From contig JAHBMJ010000946.1 of NCBI GenBank assembly GCA_018398765.1, forward strand, positions 1 through 25,000: a stretch of DNA of 25,000 nt, given 5' to 3'. Shown piece by piece: positions 1-11,140 of this stretch (its first letter is position 1; every line of letters begins with the position of its first letter). The stretch comes from Chromera velia. Lineage: Eukaryota > Sar > Chromeraceae. The notes under the pieces were generated by a model, which saw only the letters and a program-made list of their open reading frames with translations, ran no database searches and was not told the DNA's origin. The position numbers and the translations under genes were made by a program.

Positions 1-737
1 TAAGCGATCAACCTTAGCGCTATAGATTGAATTTTCTGGAACCTAACCTCTGACTCTTCAGACACTTAGATCATCTTGGAGCCTCACTGGAGCCTGACTA
101 GTGTCACTTCCCTTTATCTATTCTGAGGGCTTCCTATAGCTCTTAACAATGTTGCATGTTGCAGAGCATTACAGAGCGTTGGGATACGGCCGGCCGGTAA
201 CATCCTCGCGTGCGCTATTTTTGCAGAAAGTGTTGTTCGCGTGCGTCAGAGTGTTGCAACGTTGCATGCATGCATGCATGAATGTCGCCATATGCTACCA
301 TATGCACAAATGTCGCGCACTATCGCGCACGCATATACATGCAAAGGCAGCCAGAAGGCCTTGAAGAGCTGGATTCGAATAAAAAAGGAGACAAAACAGA
401 TGGAGGATAGGGTGTCAAACATAGTCAAACAGGCCCCTTACTGTTTTCTCGGCAGAAACTATCCTGGCTTCAATAGTTTTTCATAAGACACACAAGTCTT
501 CTTCTTCAAACACCAAATTTCTAAGATGTTTATCAATCTCAACGTGAACTTCGCCTTTCTTTACGCCCGTAAACTTTCTTTTGCTCAGAGTTGTAAAGTT
601 TCAACAAAGTACAACAAAGTTGAACAAACTGTAGAATAAAGCTAAGTATCAAAATCTGATACTGACCCCCGCTACAAAAATGTTTTAGTATTTTTGACAT
701 CTTTTTGGCACTTTCACCACCGACTTTGTAAAACATT

Positions 738-764
738 TTTAAAAAGTTTTCAAAACTTTTTAAA
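738..764. repeat. 27-base perfect AT-rich palindrome
   Basis: The arms TTTAAAAAGTTTT and AAAACTTTTTAAA flank a single central C at 751 and are perfectly complementary. It could form a cruciform or simply be an AT-rich inverted repeat. No associated gene is visible. Confidence 0.7.
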
Positions 765-941
765 GACTCAATCTTTCATGCATCTAAGTTAAAGATCACC
801 GGTACAAACTTTTAATACATAATTTGAAGGCTTTGAACAATATGTAAGTAATTTGAAGGCTTTGAAACATGCATATGAGGGCCGTAGCGCATACCAGCAC
901 AGTCTATGTTACTCAATTTACGAAGGTATCAGACTATACTA

Positions 942-1284
942 TATACTGAATTGTATGCATATTGACTGAATTTCAATTGCATACATGTATGTGCATGCAT
1001 ATTGACACATGCGCGGGAATCGCGGCGGGATCCTGGTGTTCCTGCACGCGTCTGCATATACCCTAATACACCCCTTTGCTCCAGCGGTTATACACCGCCA
1101 CCCAAACGCCCACTTGCCAGCCAAAGGTCCGCTTTAGTAAAGATATACATATGGTGTCACACCTGCATGGCCCACTTCGATCCAACTTTTCGTTTGACAG
1201 TGTGACGGTGCTACCTCAAGGCATGACTACTTTTTGTACCTGTTGTTACAATTCTGTGCAAGCAAGCATCCTGAATTTCACTTA
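942..1284. repeat. Diverged interspersed repeat, copy 1
   Basis: This ~343-base segment aligns end to end with 1622-1960, at what I judge by eye to be roughly 80-85% identity. Both copies start near TATACTG(A/C)ATTG and end at CCTGAATTTCACTT. On the minus strand both keep an open frame of about 60 codons, and one 12-base length difference between them is a multiple of three. No inverted termini or target duplications were found. It may be a member of a dispersed repeat family. Confidence 0.8.
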
Positions 1285-1621
1285 CTCCCTTCTTTTAGAA
1301 GGTGTCTTCATACATGCTCAACACTGGATAAAAGAATCCAATGAAGGCAGCTTGCTTTGCACCTCCTCATTCTGTTATCTCTTCCACCCCAGTCTTCCAC
1401 CTTATTCTTTTTTTTATAAATTATTTTTATCTCCCCTGTTTTGTATCCAATGTTTGCTTGTCATAGGGTCTGTCTATCAGTCTGTAGAGTCAGTGCTATT
1501 GAAAGGTCTATCTCAGAGTCTTTGCACTCATCCTTGACTCACCCTTCCAGCAGAATGTTCATTCATGATCTGGTCCTTCAATCATCCAATCATTCTTCTC
1601 TGTCCTCTTTATTGCAACACT

Positions 1622-1960
1622 GTATACTGCATTGCATGCATGTTGACTGAATTTCAATTGCATACATGTATATGCATGCACATTGATATATACGCGGGAT
1701 CCTAGCGTTTCTGCATGCGTCTGCATACACCTTAATACACCCCCTTACTCCAGCGGTTATGTGCCGCCACCCAAATGCCCACTTGCCGGCCAAAGGTCTG
1801 CTTTGGTAATTTTAAAAAGATATACATGTGGCGTCGTACCTGCGTGGCCCACTTTGATCCAACTCTCGGCCTGATAGTGTTACGGTACCACCTTAAGGCA
1901 TGGCTACTTCTTGCACCTGTTCTTGCAATCTTGTGTAAGCAAACATCCTGAATTTCACTT
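1622..1960. repeat. Diverged interspersed repeat, copy 2
   Basis: This is the second copy of the repeat at 942-1284, in the same orientation. It lacks 12 bases present in copy 1 near 1017-1030 and carries a small insertion near 1809. It ends about 17 bases before the fold-back element that begins near 1977. Confidence 0.8.
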
Positions 1961-1976
1961 CCAAATTGCTCTGAAT

Positions 1977-2180
1977 TGGGAATGTTGTTATGTTGAGCTT
2001 TGTATAGAGCCCTGCCTTGGGCTTAGAGTTATACAATTCAATTTGTTCGAATCAAGGCATTATCATCGGGTTGATAGATCGAAACCGATTATTTGCTATG
2101 GGTTATAAGTGTTAGATTAAATCGCATAACTCTAAGCTAAGACAAAACTCTATACAAAACTTAATATAACACGTTCCCCT
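1977..2180. mobile_element. Fold-back / MITE-like inverted-repeat element (~200 bp)
   Basis: The left arm (about 1977-2033) and right arm (about 2125-2180) are imperfect reverse complements. The shared core is TTTGTATAGAG followed by TTAGAGTTAT, and the complementarity extends out to GGGAA on the left and TTCCC on the right. The ~90-base centre has no coding potential. The size and the long inverted repeats suggest a miniature inverted-repeat element. I could not define a target-site duplication, so the class is unknown. Confidence 0.6.
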
Positions 2181-2290
2181 TGCATAAAACCGTATTCCAC
2201 GACGGTCTCAACATAAGAATGTGGGATTTTGAATTCCCAAATGTGCCCGGCCGGGCACTCAAATTCTTCCACTTCCTCCCAAATACAATA

Positions 2291-2292
<2 letters not shown>

Positions 2293-2322
<30 letters not shown>
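2293..2322. repeat. (AT)n microsatellite
   Basis: An uninterrupted run of about 15 AT units in the intergenic region. Confidence 0.95.
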
Positions 2323-2326
<4 letters not shown>

Positions 2327-3044
2327 AAAACCATTTTTTTATGTACAAAAAAATTGGTATTGAAATAGATAGATAGAAGTCTTAGATTAGAGGATGTGTG
2401 ACTTTTGTATGCTGTCACTTTCTTATTCTGGGTCTGTGGTTTGACAGAACTGTTCAACAGGGCTGCTTACAAACAAGCTACTCGGTTGATCTCACTGATC
2501 TGTTACTGATGATTGAGGGTTTTTTCATGCATGCCGCGTCCCCATATATGAGAGGCGAATCTAACCTAGTTTGTCGATTTGTTCCGTCCTACGACTACCA
2601 GCGATGAAAATAGGCGTGACTTCGATCGCCCTGATAAAGCTGATCAATCGCGGCTTCACATGATCTGTTGCTTGATGTGTTGCTCGGCAATGGTCCAAAA
2701 TCTATGACCGCCCCACCCCCCCGGCCCCCACGGCGGAAAAAGCCCTCATGCAATTTGCATGGAGACGCGGAGACGGAGACCGCGCGGGAGAGGCAGCATG
2801 AGGCAGCACATGCTGCCGTGACTGAGTTTGGCAGCTTCCGACGAATGACACTGAGAAGAGCAAGCATACGTCGACTCAGAAAGACCAAAAGCGATCGTTC
2901 TAGATTTCACTTGTGCAAAGTGTGCAGTCACGCTGCAAGTCGCGTGACGGCAGATTTGATCGGTGCGCATGCGTGCACAGCGTCGTAGTATTGATGTTCC
3001 TGTTCGACTAAGGTCACCCAGCAAGACAAGCGCGCCTTTCGTTC

Positions 3045-6000
3045 ATGCTTCGCTCTCTGCGGAGACAAGCCTGCTCTGTGTGGTGCAGGGGGAGACCCGC
3101 AAAAAGCCCATTTGCCGCGCACCTGCTAGCTGGACCAGGCATTCGTTCGGCATGTGCTGCCGTCTCCTTCTGCCCTTTTTCCGTCTCCGCCTCCCCCTTC
3201 AGAGCGCCCCACTTCCCTCGCAATCCGGATTTTGCACGTGTGTCTGAGAAGGATGTCGCATTCTTCAAGTCTGTTTGCGGGTCCGAGAACGTGATCGAGG
3301 ACGAATTCGAGCTGGAGTCCTTCAACACGGATTGGCTCGGAATGTATCGGGGGAAGACCTCTGTAGCAGTGAAGCCCAGGAGTGCAGAGGAGGTGCGGGA
3401 GGTGGTGAGGTACTGTAGTGAGAAGAAACTCGCCGTCTGCCCCCAAGGAGGCAATACGGGTCGGTGTGGAAGCTTTGAGGAATGTGTGCAGACAGGTAAA
3501 CGGAAATGTCAGCTTGTGAAGGGTAAGAAATCCACTGAAAGCGATTATTAGTAGGATAGTGAGATGAAGAGTGAGCACACACACGAACAAGTAGATGAGT
3601 GAGCATTGGGACTTGCACAAAAATACGGATTTGTGGGCTGACTAACGTGTGGTGCGGGTCATTTGGGGAGTGGAAAGGGGGGCAGAGTCTCCCTAAACTT
3701 CTTGTGATGAGTTCTCGTTTCTGTCTGGCCTCGCGGTGCGTGTCTCCTTCCTGAAAGAAAGCCTAAATTTCTTCTGTCTGTCCGTCCATCTGCGCGTTTC
3801 ATGCAGGGCTTGTGGGGGGCAGCGTGCCGGTGTTCGACGAGGTCGTGTTGTCGCTGAAGAATTTGAAGAAGGTGGTGCACTTCGATGAACAAGCGGGAAT
3901 TCTGCAGTGTGAAGCTGGATGCGTGTTGGATGATCTGAACAGGTGGGGGGGGGGCTCTGAAAACGAAGACAATGTAATTGACAGTGAAGATAAGCTCAGC
4001 ACATGCCGACCCTGACTCTCCATGTGTATGTGTCCGAGGAGTCAGGTGGAAGGTGGAGTGGCGAGATAAACGCCCCAATAATCGGTTTCAGATTTGGCTG
4101 ACACGAGATATCAAAACTTCGCCTGAAGCGTGGTTGTTGAAAACTTCTGGCGGCCTGTGATGTTGCAGGCGTGTGTTGTCTGTCTGTGTGCATTTGAGGG
4201 AGCGTGGGTTGCTGTGTGTACAAATGAGTGCATGTTTGTGCCTGCAGGTTTCTGACACCGATGGGCTTCATCATGCCTGTGGATCTAGGAGCGAAGGGCT
4301 CGTGCCACATCGGAGGGAATGTGGCCACAAATGCGGGGGGGCTCCGGCTCTTGAGGTAGGTCGGAGGAGGGCAGCTTTTGTTGGCTTACTGTTCTGCGGG
4401 GAAGTGGTGAACAGTCTTCTGCTGATGACATATTGTCTGCTTATTCCAGCCGCTCGATCTGTCTTGTGGTTTGCATCTGATGCCCACCCAATGGGGCGAC
4501 TCTTCCGAATTTTGCCTGTCGGGAAGTCGACCAAATTCTGCCCTGTGCCCATGAGAAAAAGGATGACCAAAATTAGTCGAAGCATCACAATCCCACACGC
4601 TTCACATCCCAACTAGCTTCTCTGCTGCTGCAGGTATGGCAGCATGAACGCCACAACTCTAGGACTGCAGGTTGTGACGGGGTCGGGTCGCCTTCTCTCT
4701 TTGGGGTCGCCTCTTCGGAAAGACAACACCGGACTGAAGACGCACCAGCTGTTTGTGGGGTCTGAGGGAACTCTTGGGGTGATCACGAAAGTCACAATTT
4801 TGTGCCCACCAAAACCGAAGTCTGTGCAGGTTGGGAGGGAGGGAAGAGGGAGAGGCTGCGCATGGTGACGGGAAAAAGTTGGTTCAAGTGGTCTTCTGCT
4901 CTCGTGCGGCTGCATGAGCAGATTTCGCAGCCTCCGTTGTTTTTGTCGTGCGTAACTCCTTTCATCCCTCCATCTGGATGGTTTTGGGGGACAAAAAAGC
5001 ATTCTGCCTACTCTTTTGAGTCGCTGCCTTCAAGCCGCTTCGTCGATGATTTTCTGTGAGGTGTTTGCATTGGGTCTCTGCCTGGCCTCTCTCGTCCTGC
5101 TAGGAGAATTCTTCTCAGTGGCCCCTTCAACTCTTCCACCCATTTTGCGACTCCACCTCAGGTGTGTCTGTTCAAATGCAAATCCTTTGAGGCCGTGGTG
5201 AAAGCCGCTGCGTGTGCTCGAGGGTCCCTTGGAGAGCTCTTGTCTGCGTTGGAGTTTTTTGACTCCTCTGCTTTGTCGATGGTGAAGAGGAACATCCCGG
5301 GAACAGAAGATCCGTTCAGGACAGAAGAGGGAGAGGGTCAGTGGGGGAAGGTAGAAGGTGCAGTGAAACGGATGAATGAGCGCGAGTCAGGTTTTTGATG
5401 GCATTGAAGATAAGCCTTTTGAATTGTGCTGTTTCAAAAATAACGGCACATTCCAATGAGGAATTTGAAAATCCGCACAGCACCAGACAGCGGCTTTGGG
5501 GCAGGCCTCAGCGGCGTGTTTGAGAGGGTCACAAATTGCACGGAGTCCCTCAACGGCCGAAAGAGACGGAGAGCGAGGGGAAAGAAGGTGAGAAAAGGGC
5601 ATTTCATGCCTGTTTGGCCCTGTTGCAAAGAATGCAATAGGTTTGACTGCAGGGGTGATTCAATTTGAATTTCCTGCATGCTGCAAGTGCCCTTGCATCT
5701 ATCTGCTTTGATTTGTCCCCTGTCAGGAATCGGAGAGTCTCCCTTTTTTCTTCTTCTGGAGACCAGCGGGATGGACGAGGAGTCCGACGCTTCCCGTCTG
5801 GAGAGGGCGATGTCTGAGATGATGGAGACGGGCCTTGTTGAGGACGGGGTAGTGGGGTCGAGTGAGGACCAGAAGGGAAGGCTGTGGGCTCTGCGGGAAC
5901 AGATAGGACCTGCCATGTCAAGGGAAGGCCCCGTGTACAAATACGATGTCTCCATACCCAGACAGGTGGGCAGAGGTAGAGGTAGACTAGAGGTAGAGGT

Positions 6001-7110
6001 AGAGACGGACCTTGAGCGGTGAAGGGAAGTGGGCAGTTTGATTTGAGGAAGGTCCTCGGACTGAATGACCTCTGGCCTTTGATGCCGATATACTCATCTT
6101 TTCTCTGTACGAATGTCGCAGCACTCTTCAGGCCTTGAACAGGAACAGGGGCGGGTTGTGTGGTTGCGGTGGGTCCTCGTCTGGCGTCTACAATCCACAG
6201 GCCATGCGCAGAAAAAAAGTTTTGTTGCGTGTAGAAGTGTGCCAAGTTGCTGATGAAGCTCGTTCTGGCCGACCCTTCCAGTGTCACTTCTTAGAAGCAT
6301 TCTCCATCTATTCTGCGTGTGCGCTGTGGCACCTAACTCGCCTCTCAGAGAGGCCTGCATGCGCCTGCATGCGCAAGCACGCCCCTGCAGGGAGAGATGT
6401 ACGATCCCGTGCTGAAGCTCCGGGAGAGACTAAAGGAAGGCCCTGCGCACGTGTGTTGCGGGTACGGTCACCTCGGAGACGGGAACCTTCACATAAACGT
6501 TCTGTTGAGGGACCTGAGCGGGGACTCCAAAGAGACCATGGAGGGCCTCCTGGAGCCCTTCGTCTTCCAAGTAGTAAGTCTCCCTGCTTGGGCAGATGAA
6601 GAAAGAAAGGAAAAAGGAAGGAAGGAAGGAAGGAAGGAAGGAAAGAAAGAGAAGAAGGTAGATCAACAGAATAGCACCGAACGGAAAACTGTTGTTGCTC
6701 TTGATATAGTTTCGTGTTGCCATTAGGGGCTCGGACAGAAACTGAACTCACGCTACGTGCATATTGGATGGATGGATGGATGGATGAATGGAAGGAAGAA
6801 GGAAGGAAGGAGGGATAGAGGGATAAGCTTGGTACGATTGATCGAATGGATCATCGACTCACTCAGTCTGCCATGCAGGTTCTTAAGGGCCGTCCGGTTT
6901 CGTCTCTTCTGTTTTTCCTTCTCCTGTGCCGTGCAGATTCGGGGGATGAGAGGTTCCATATCTGCTGAGCACGGTTTGGGTTTGATGAAGGCGGAGAAGA
7001 TCTTCATGCAGCACGAGAGGGAGCACGTGGACGTAATGAGGGAGCTGAAGAAGGTCTTTGACCCCAACGGGATCCTGAATCCGTACAAACTGTTTCGAGA
7101 TCCATCCTAG
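3045..7110 (+). CDS. D2HGDH: D-2-hydroxyglutarate dehydrogenase, mitochondrial, FAD-dependent (8 exons)
   Basis: Exons: 3045-3459, 3807-3942, 4248-4355, 4634-4829, 5162-5336, 5727-5965, 6391-6573 and 6937-7110. All phases agree and give 541 aa, close to the ~520 of animal homologues. The enzyme oxidises D-2-hydroxyglutarate to 2-oxoglutarate, using FAD, in mitochondria. Residues 1-61 have no acid and many Arg/Ser/Ala, as expected of a mitochondrial presequence. The FAD-binding (PCMH-type) half carries [14 protein letters not shown] (133-146) and [15 protein letters not shown] (201-215). The C-terminal half carries GYGHLGDGN (His450, His457) and SAEHG (Glu495, His496), the metal-binding residues of this family, plus Arg400 and Lys415 of the substrate pocket. 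The residue matching human Thr390 is Gly404. The start is the first Met giving a good presequence. The exon 7 donor could instead be 3 bases earlier. D-lactate dehydrogenase paralogues are a less likely alternative. Confidence 0.95.
6608..6650. repeat. (GGAA)n microsatellite in intron 7 of D2HGDH
   Basis: A purine-rich tract of GGAA units with a few variants, ~40 bases after the exon 7 donor. A second tetranucleotide run in the same intron is listed separately. Confidence 0.9.
6765..6813. repeat. (GGAT)n / (GGAA)n microsatellite in intron 7 of D2HGDH
   Basis: GGAT units run to about 6785 and decay into GGAA-like units. The tract lies in the intron preceding the last coding exon. Confidence 0.85.
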
Positions 7111-7126
7111 CGATGCTTTGCGTGTT

Positions 7127-7132
7127 AATAAA
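7127..7132 (+). terminator. Possible polyadenylation signal of D2HGDH
   Basis: The hexamer AATAAA begins 16 bases after the stop codon. That is close, but usable if the 3' UTR is short. The match could be chance, because poly(A) signals in protists are often degenerate. Confidence 0.3.
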
Positions 7133-7378
7133 TTAAGGCGATCAAGCGGAACGAATCAGCGATATGGTAAAATTTTAGGTGAATCTGTGCTAGAATCCCT
7201 TCTCTCTGGCTTGAAGATGGCCAGCAGAATCCCACAAGGAATCAAGGAACTCGCGGCAGAGATTCATTCCCGCTACTGTTCACAGGATCCCTCCAACCAC
7301 CCCCTTTTCTGCACTTGCGAGACAGGGGAGTAGAATCTTCCGCGGCTTCTTTGTCGGCCTGACAGTGTCTGCTGTTAC

Positions 7379-7410
7379 GCCTGTCTGTCTGTCTGTCTGT
7401 CTGTCTGTCT
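7379..7410. repeat. (GTCT)n microsatellite
   Basis: About eight tandem GTCT units, followed by degenerate copies to about 7460. Confidence 0.95.
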
Positions 7411-8508
7411 CATTCTGTCTCTCTTTCTGTCAGTCTTTCTCTTAATTTGTCTGTCAGTTTCTGTAAGATCGAAACGACGTGGCTCCCGCCGTCTGCCAGT
7501 GGTGTTTGTGTCTTTGTCTTCCTTTGTTTTTGTTCTTTTCTCTTTCTTTTCTCTTTCATTCTTTTTCACGCAAACCTGTTGTGCAAAGGTAGCTGTTTTC
7601 TGTTCCGTGTGCCCCGAAAATGCAACTGAAAAATGGTTATGATTCCGTTGTTGCTACTTGTGTGAGAGAAGCTGTTTTCAGACCCTCATACAGAGGAAAA
7701 GAAAAGGTTTTCTCATGCGAACAATCGATCGATCGATACATCCTCTGGATGCATGATGGTTAACTGGCTGCTCATAGCGCCGAATGAAGCCGCCGACGGT
7801 ATAAGCCTTTTCTAGGCAGTGGACCGCGGGGGGCATGCACCTAGAACATAAATCCTATTTTATATGATATAGGCTATATCCTACTAGATATCCTATTCGA
7901 TCTTAGCGAATTTACCTAAGAATTTGCAAATAACAATAGGGCGTAAAGGGTTAATCTTTAAAATATTAATTCAGTGTGCAGCTCTGAGAGTACTTAGCAA
8001 ATTATTGCTGCAGCAGCTGAATGCAGCTATATATAAGGCTACAGTGCCGCTACACTATGCTACACTGCTAGTCCATGCAACTTTAAACTAGCCCGACATA
8101 ACAAAAACCTAGAAAAAATAAAAATTAGTAAAATTCATGCACGTCAAAACAAAGAAAAACTTAATTTAAACTACCAATATTTGAAGCAATTTCTAGAGTA
8201 ACTTAGAAAATAGTACAACACACAACGGCTATAGCTAAAGCTATATGCTACTAGTACATGGTTTTAGCCTTTCTGTAATTTTTTTTATCAACCTAATCAA
8301 ACACTAGATCAAATATTTTCACCTACTAGTAGTAAAAACAGTGAACATAAATGAATGGCGGGGGGCCGTTCGGTTTGTTCAAAAAGGGCCCTACTATAGA
8401 AAGGGCCTAGGAAAGGGGTGAAGCTTGAACGCCCCCGCGCCCCCCCCTCCCGCCGGATTTCAGAGGCCAAGAGCTTGAGCGAACCCCCCCCCCTCTGTTG
8501 CACTACCC

Positions 8509-9990
8509 CTATTTTTCTAGCATTGCATTGAACAGAGGAATCAGGTCTTCAACAGTTCGAAAGGCTCCTTGCGTCTGTCCCTCCTCCTCCGCCTCTCCAT
8601 TCCCCAGCCCACCCCCAGCCCCCCCTTCTCTTTGCCCCTCTCCGTCACGAGACGAAGAAAGAACAGCGCTTTCCTGCAGCCTCACAGCGCATTCCTCGAG
8701 TGACCACTCGAGGGGTCGGAAGTCCTCCGATGACACTCGCTCAGTCTGCACACGGATTTCCCTTCTCACTCTCTTCAACAAATCACCCACTGCCAGCAGA
8801 GCACCGAGAACGTCAGCACTCCGAATCACACCCCGTCCCCGACCCTGCACGCCCTCGAGCGTACTCTCAGACCCAGTGGCGATACGTGAATAGTGAAAGT
8901 CTGCTCGTCTCGCAAGAAGATCTAGAGCCGATGTACCGGCCCGTGGCTGCTGGTGAGCGGACTGCGTCGCCGCGTTTGGATCTGCAGGCAAAACTAAATC
9001 CCATTTGCGTGCGAAGTCTTTGAAGCGCGCTCGGATGGCAGCTGTGCACGCTTCAATTTTGGATACAAACTCTGCAAACATTAAGGCACTACGATCCGGA
9101 AAGTCGTGCAGAATCGCGGCCATAGGTGAAGAAGAGAAAGGGAGCGGAACGGGGCGTGCGTCAATTCCGACCACGTCCCCTTTCTTTGTGGAAGTCTGGA
9201 TCAAGGAGGAGGTGTCAAAGAAGAGGTGAAGCTTTCGGGAGGTGAGGCAGAGAAGCTGCATCTGTTGAGAGGCGAATGCCTGACAGTCGCTCCATTCCTC
9301 TGCCAAGTCTTTGGCGACTTTGAAATCCTCTTCAGTCAGTCTGTCCGTCAGAGCTTTGGACTTCGGGGGCATGGTTGGCCTCTCCCGCACACAAACTCTC
9401 CTTCCGTCTCTCTGTCCCCCCCTCAAACTTGCCCCTCACTCACTTTCTCAGAGAGCTTCTCGGCCTCTCTTTCTGCGCAAACACACCCGTCTCCTCTCGA
9501 CCTATCGGGGAGGGGGGGTACGGTAGTCAAAGACGTCGTTGAACTCGAAGCGTTTCAAAAATTTGTTCTGAAAGAGCTCAGGCCGCTTGGGTGGTTCAGC
9601 AAATTTCAATTTCATGCAGTTTGCAAACTCATCCATCGACTCCAGCGTGAACTTCCGAATATCCTCTCCTGAGTGATTGAAAAAAATGGCGTACAGCGGG
9701 GAGACGGCAATGCGGTATCTCGCCCAGTCAGGTCGGCAGCTGACTTTAAACTGTCTCTGGGCAGTGAAAGCAAAAGAAGGGACTACACCGTACCAGGCGT
9801 CAAAGTGCTGGAAGTCGTCACGTGCTGTTTGTGTGATCAGCGTTTGCGTGTACACATACCTTCTCTCAAACAGAGACGGGAAACAAGAGCTCAACCATTC
9901 CATTCTGCGTGCTTCTCTCTCTACCCAATGAGCATTCCGGCACAGGGCTTCGGTCACCTTGTTTGAAAGGTACGTAGAGGTTGGGACCCC
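8509..9990 (-). CDS. Unrecognised conserved-looking protein, 5' end not found (3 exons seen)
   Basis: Proposed exons on the minus strand: 9990-9522, 9472-9444 and 9381-8509, with stop TAG at 8511-8509; about 456 residues. The first exon must be entered by splicing: its frame has a stop upstream and no ATG before the acceptor at 9991. It is rich in Trp, Tyr, Phe and Arg (motifs such as FERRYVYTQT, FDAWYG and CRPDWARYRI) and looks like a folded, conserved domain. The small second exon links the frames with good splice sites (donor GTGAGT), but both introns are only ~60 nt, shorter than elsewhere here. The last exon is mostly helical, with a Gly/Glu-rich stretch before the C-terminus. The last exon could instead be a separate gene starting at ATG 9372. 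I do not recognise the family. It converges with D2HGDH and diverges from the next gene. Confidence 0.6.
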
Positions 9991-11140
9991 CTTCAGAATC
10001 GGGTGAATTGACAGAATATGTAAGGTGAAGCAGGGATTCAGGGATCAGGGAAGCATGCACGCGGAGACGGCAAGTCCTTGCAGCATGCATCTGACGCAAG
10101 CAAGCTTGCGAACGGCCCCGGAAAGCAAGAAAAATGACAACTGCACGATTGACGCACGCCGGCCAGTCGACCNCCCCCCCCCCCCCCCCTCGCGGGAAAA
10201 GCCGCGGAACTCTCCCCCCCCCCGGGAAAAAAGCCCGGGGGTAAGCGCCCCATCTGACGCACGCATGGCGCAAATTCAGCCTTTCGGGGCCGGGTTTTTG
10301 CCGAAAGACAGCGTACGTGCATGCACGCACGTGGGCTGTGGTATTTCTGTTTTCTAAGTGCCCCCCGCTTCGCTTTCCGGGGCCATCATGCACCCGCAGA
10401 CTGCATGCATGCATGAGCGCCGCCGCGCGGGTGTCATCGTGCGTCGAACGATGTACGCACGAATCTTCGATCACAGATTGAGACGATCGATGTGTTGTTC
10501 AGCCCTCACTTCCAGTAACCGCAGCAGTGATCAGACCCCCCCGTGAACGGACGGGAGATACGCAGGACAAACCAGCAACTCTCCTTGTACCTGGATGGCA
10601 ATTTGTGACCATCAGTTCTATGGGAGAAAAGAGGAAGAGTGCTGCCTTTCAGGTGTGAACCAGACTGGCTGTTTTAGGATCACAAGAACTTCTTGACATC
10701 AGGCAGCCATCTCTCTTAGACCGCAGTCAGTTCACAGTCCTTCGATCTCGCTCCTGCAGTTCCTCCGGGGGTACAGCACAGAAAAGTGCCTCCGTGCCCC
10801 CTCAAAAATTTGTACAGTCTGCTGTTCAAGCGGAGTCGGCGACCAGTAGCCACGTGCGTGAGGGAGGAGACAGCCAAGCGTCTCTGTCCTTCTGTCGCTC
10901 ACTTTGCTTTATTCCGGTAAAAACCAAACCGGAAACCCGTCTATTTTTACCCATCGCTGACGTCTGCTGCTTTCAATAGCTCACAGACCTTTGCGCCGGT
11001 CGGCTTCTCTCGTGCGTTGCCGAATCAGCTCTTGTCTGGCATAGCTCGGCTGCCAGTTCCCTCCCATTCGGTGAGTGAGCGCTCGGCGTACTTCGGTCCT
11101 TCAGTGAGTTGATCGAAGGGTCATCAAGGAGACGCCAAAG
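9991..11140. other. Region between two divergently transcribed genes, with poly-C tract and an N
   Basis: This should hold the missing 5' exons of the minus-strand gene and the promoter and 5' leader of the plus-strand gene. It has GC-rich hairpin-like repeats at 10190-10245, TGCATGCA sites at 10318 and 10402-10413, and a C-run with an unresolved base at 10171-10189. A short plus-strand open stretch at about 10760-10979 has no recognisable features. I cannot place exons here with confidence. Confidence 0.5.
10171..10189. repeat. Poly-C run containing an N (assembly uncertainty)
   Basis: About 18 C residues with an unresolved base at 10173. Homopolymer length here is not trustworthy, and a collapsed or missing stretch could hide part of the minus-strand gene. 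The run is followed by a second C-run at 10213-10223. Confidence 0.9.

Larger units (their letters stand above)
1..3044. other. Intergenic region upstream of the D2HGDH gene
   Basis: I see no supportable gene here. The first ~900 bases are AT-rich with small repeats: a run of overlapping TGCATGCA palindromes at 263-278, a perfect 27-base palindrome at 738-764, and an 18-base direct repeat at 820-837 and 849-866. Larger repeats at 942-2180 are listed separately. An AT dinucleotide run lies at 2293-2322. The last 350 bases become GC-rich, with C-runs at 2706-2735, and probably include the promoter and 5' leader of the gene that starts at 3045. Open frames here are short and have no recognisable protein features. 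Confidence 0.6.
7111..8508. other. Intergenic region between convergent D2HGDH and the minus-strand gene
   Basis: The two genes converge, so this stretch holds both 3' flanks. It contains the 3' end of D2HGDH, a GTCT microsatellite (7379-7410) within a T-rich stretch, and an AT-rich block (about 7840-8330) with TATA/CTAG-rich short repeats. Two C-rich runs (8430-8450 and 8483-8493) lie just beyond the end of the minus-strand gene. I see no gene. Confidence 0.6.

Noticed and set aside
3091..3122. Similarity of D2HGDH exon 1 (antisense) to the GKWAF frame of the 942/1622 repeat
   Set aside because: Only ~20 bases with several mismatches; exon 1 here encodes the presequence, so I regard this as chance.
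7118..7333. A 71-codon open frame just after D2HGDH
   Set aside because: Follows the stop codon, has no splice or motif support and is best seen as 3' untranslated or intergenic sequence.
8509..9372. Calling the last exon of the minus-strand gene a separate 287-residue gene from ATG 9372
   Set aside because: Kept as an alternative only; a 29-base exon with good splice sites joins it in frame to the upstream exon.
9866..10474. A 202-codon minus-strand open frame over the poly-C tract
   Set aside because: Gly/Pro/Arg-rich, passes through the N, and out of frame with the better exon at 9522-9990.
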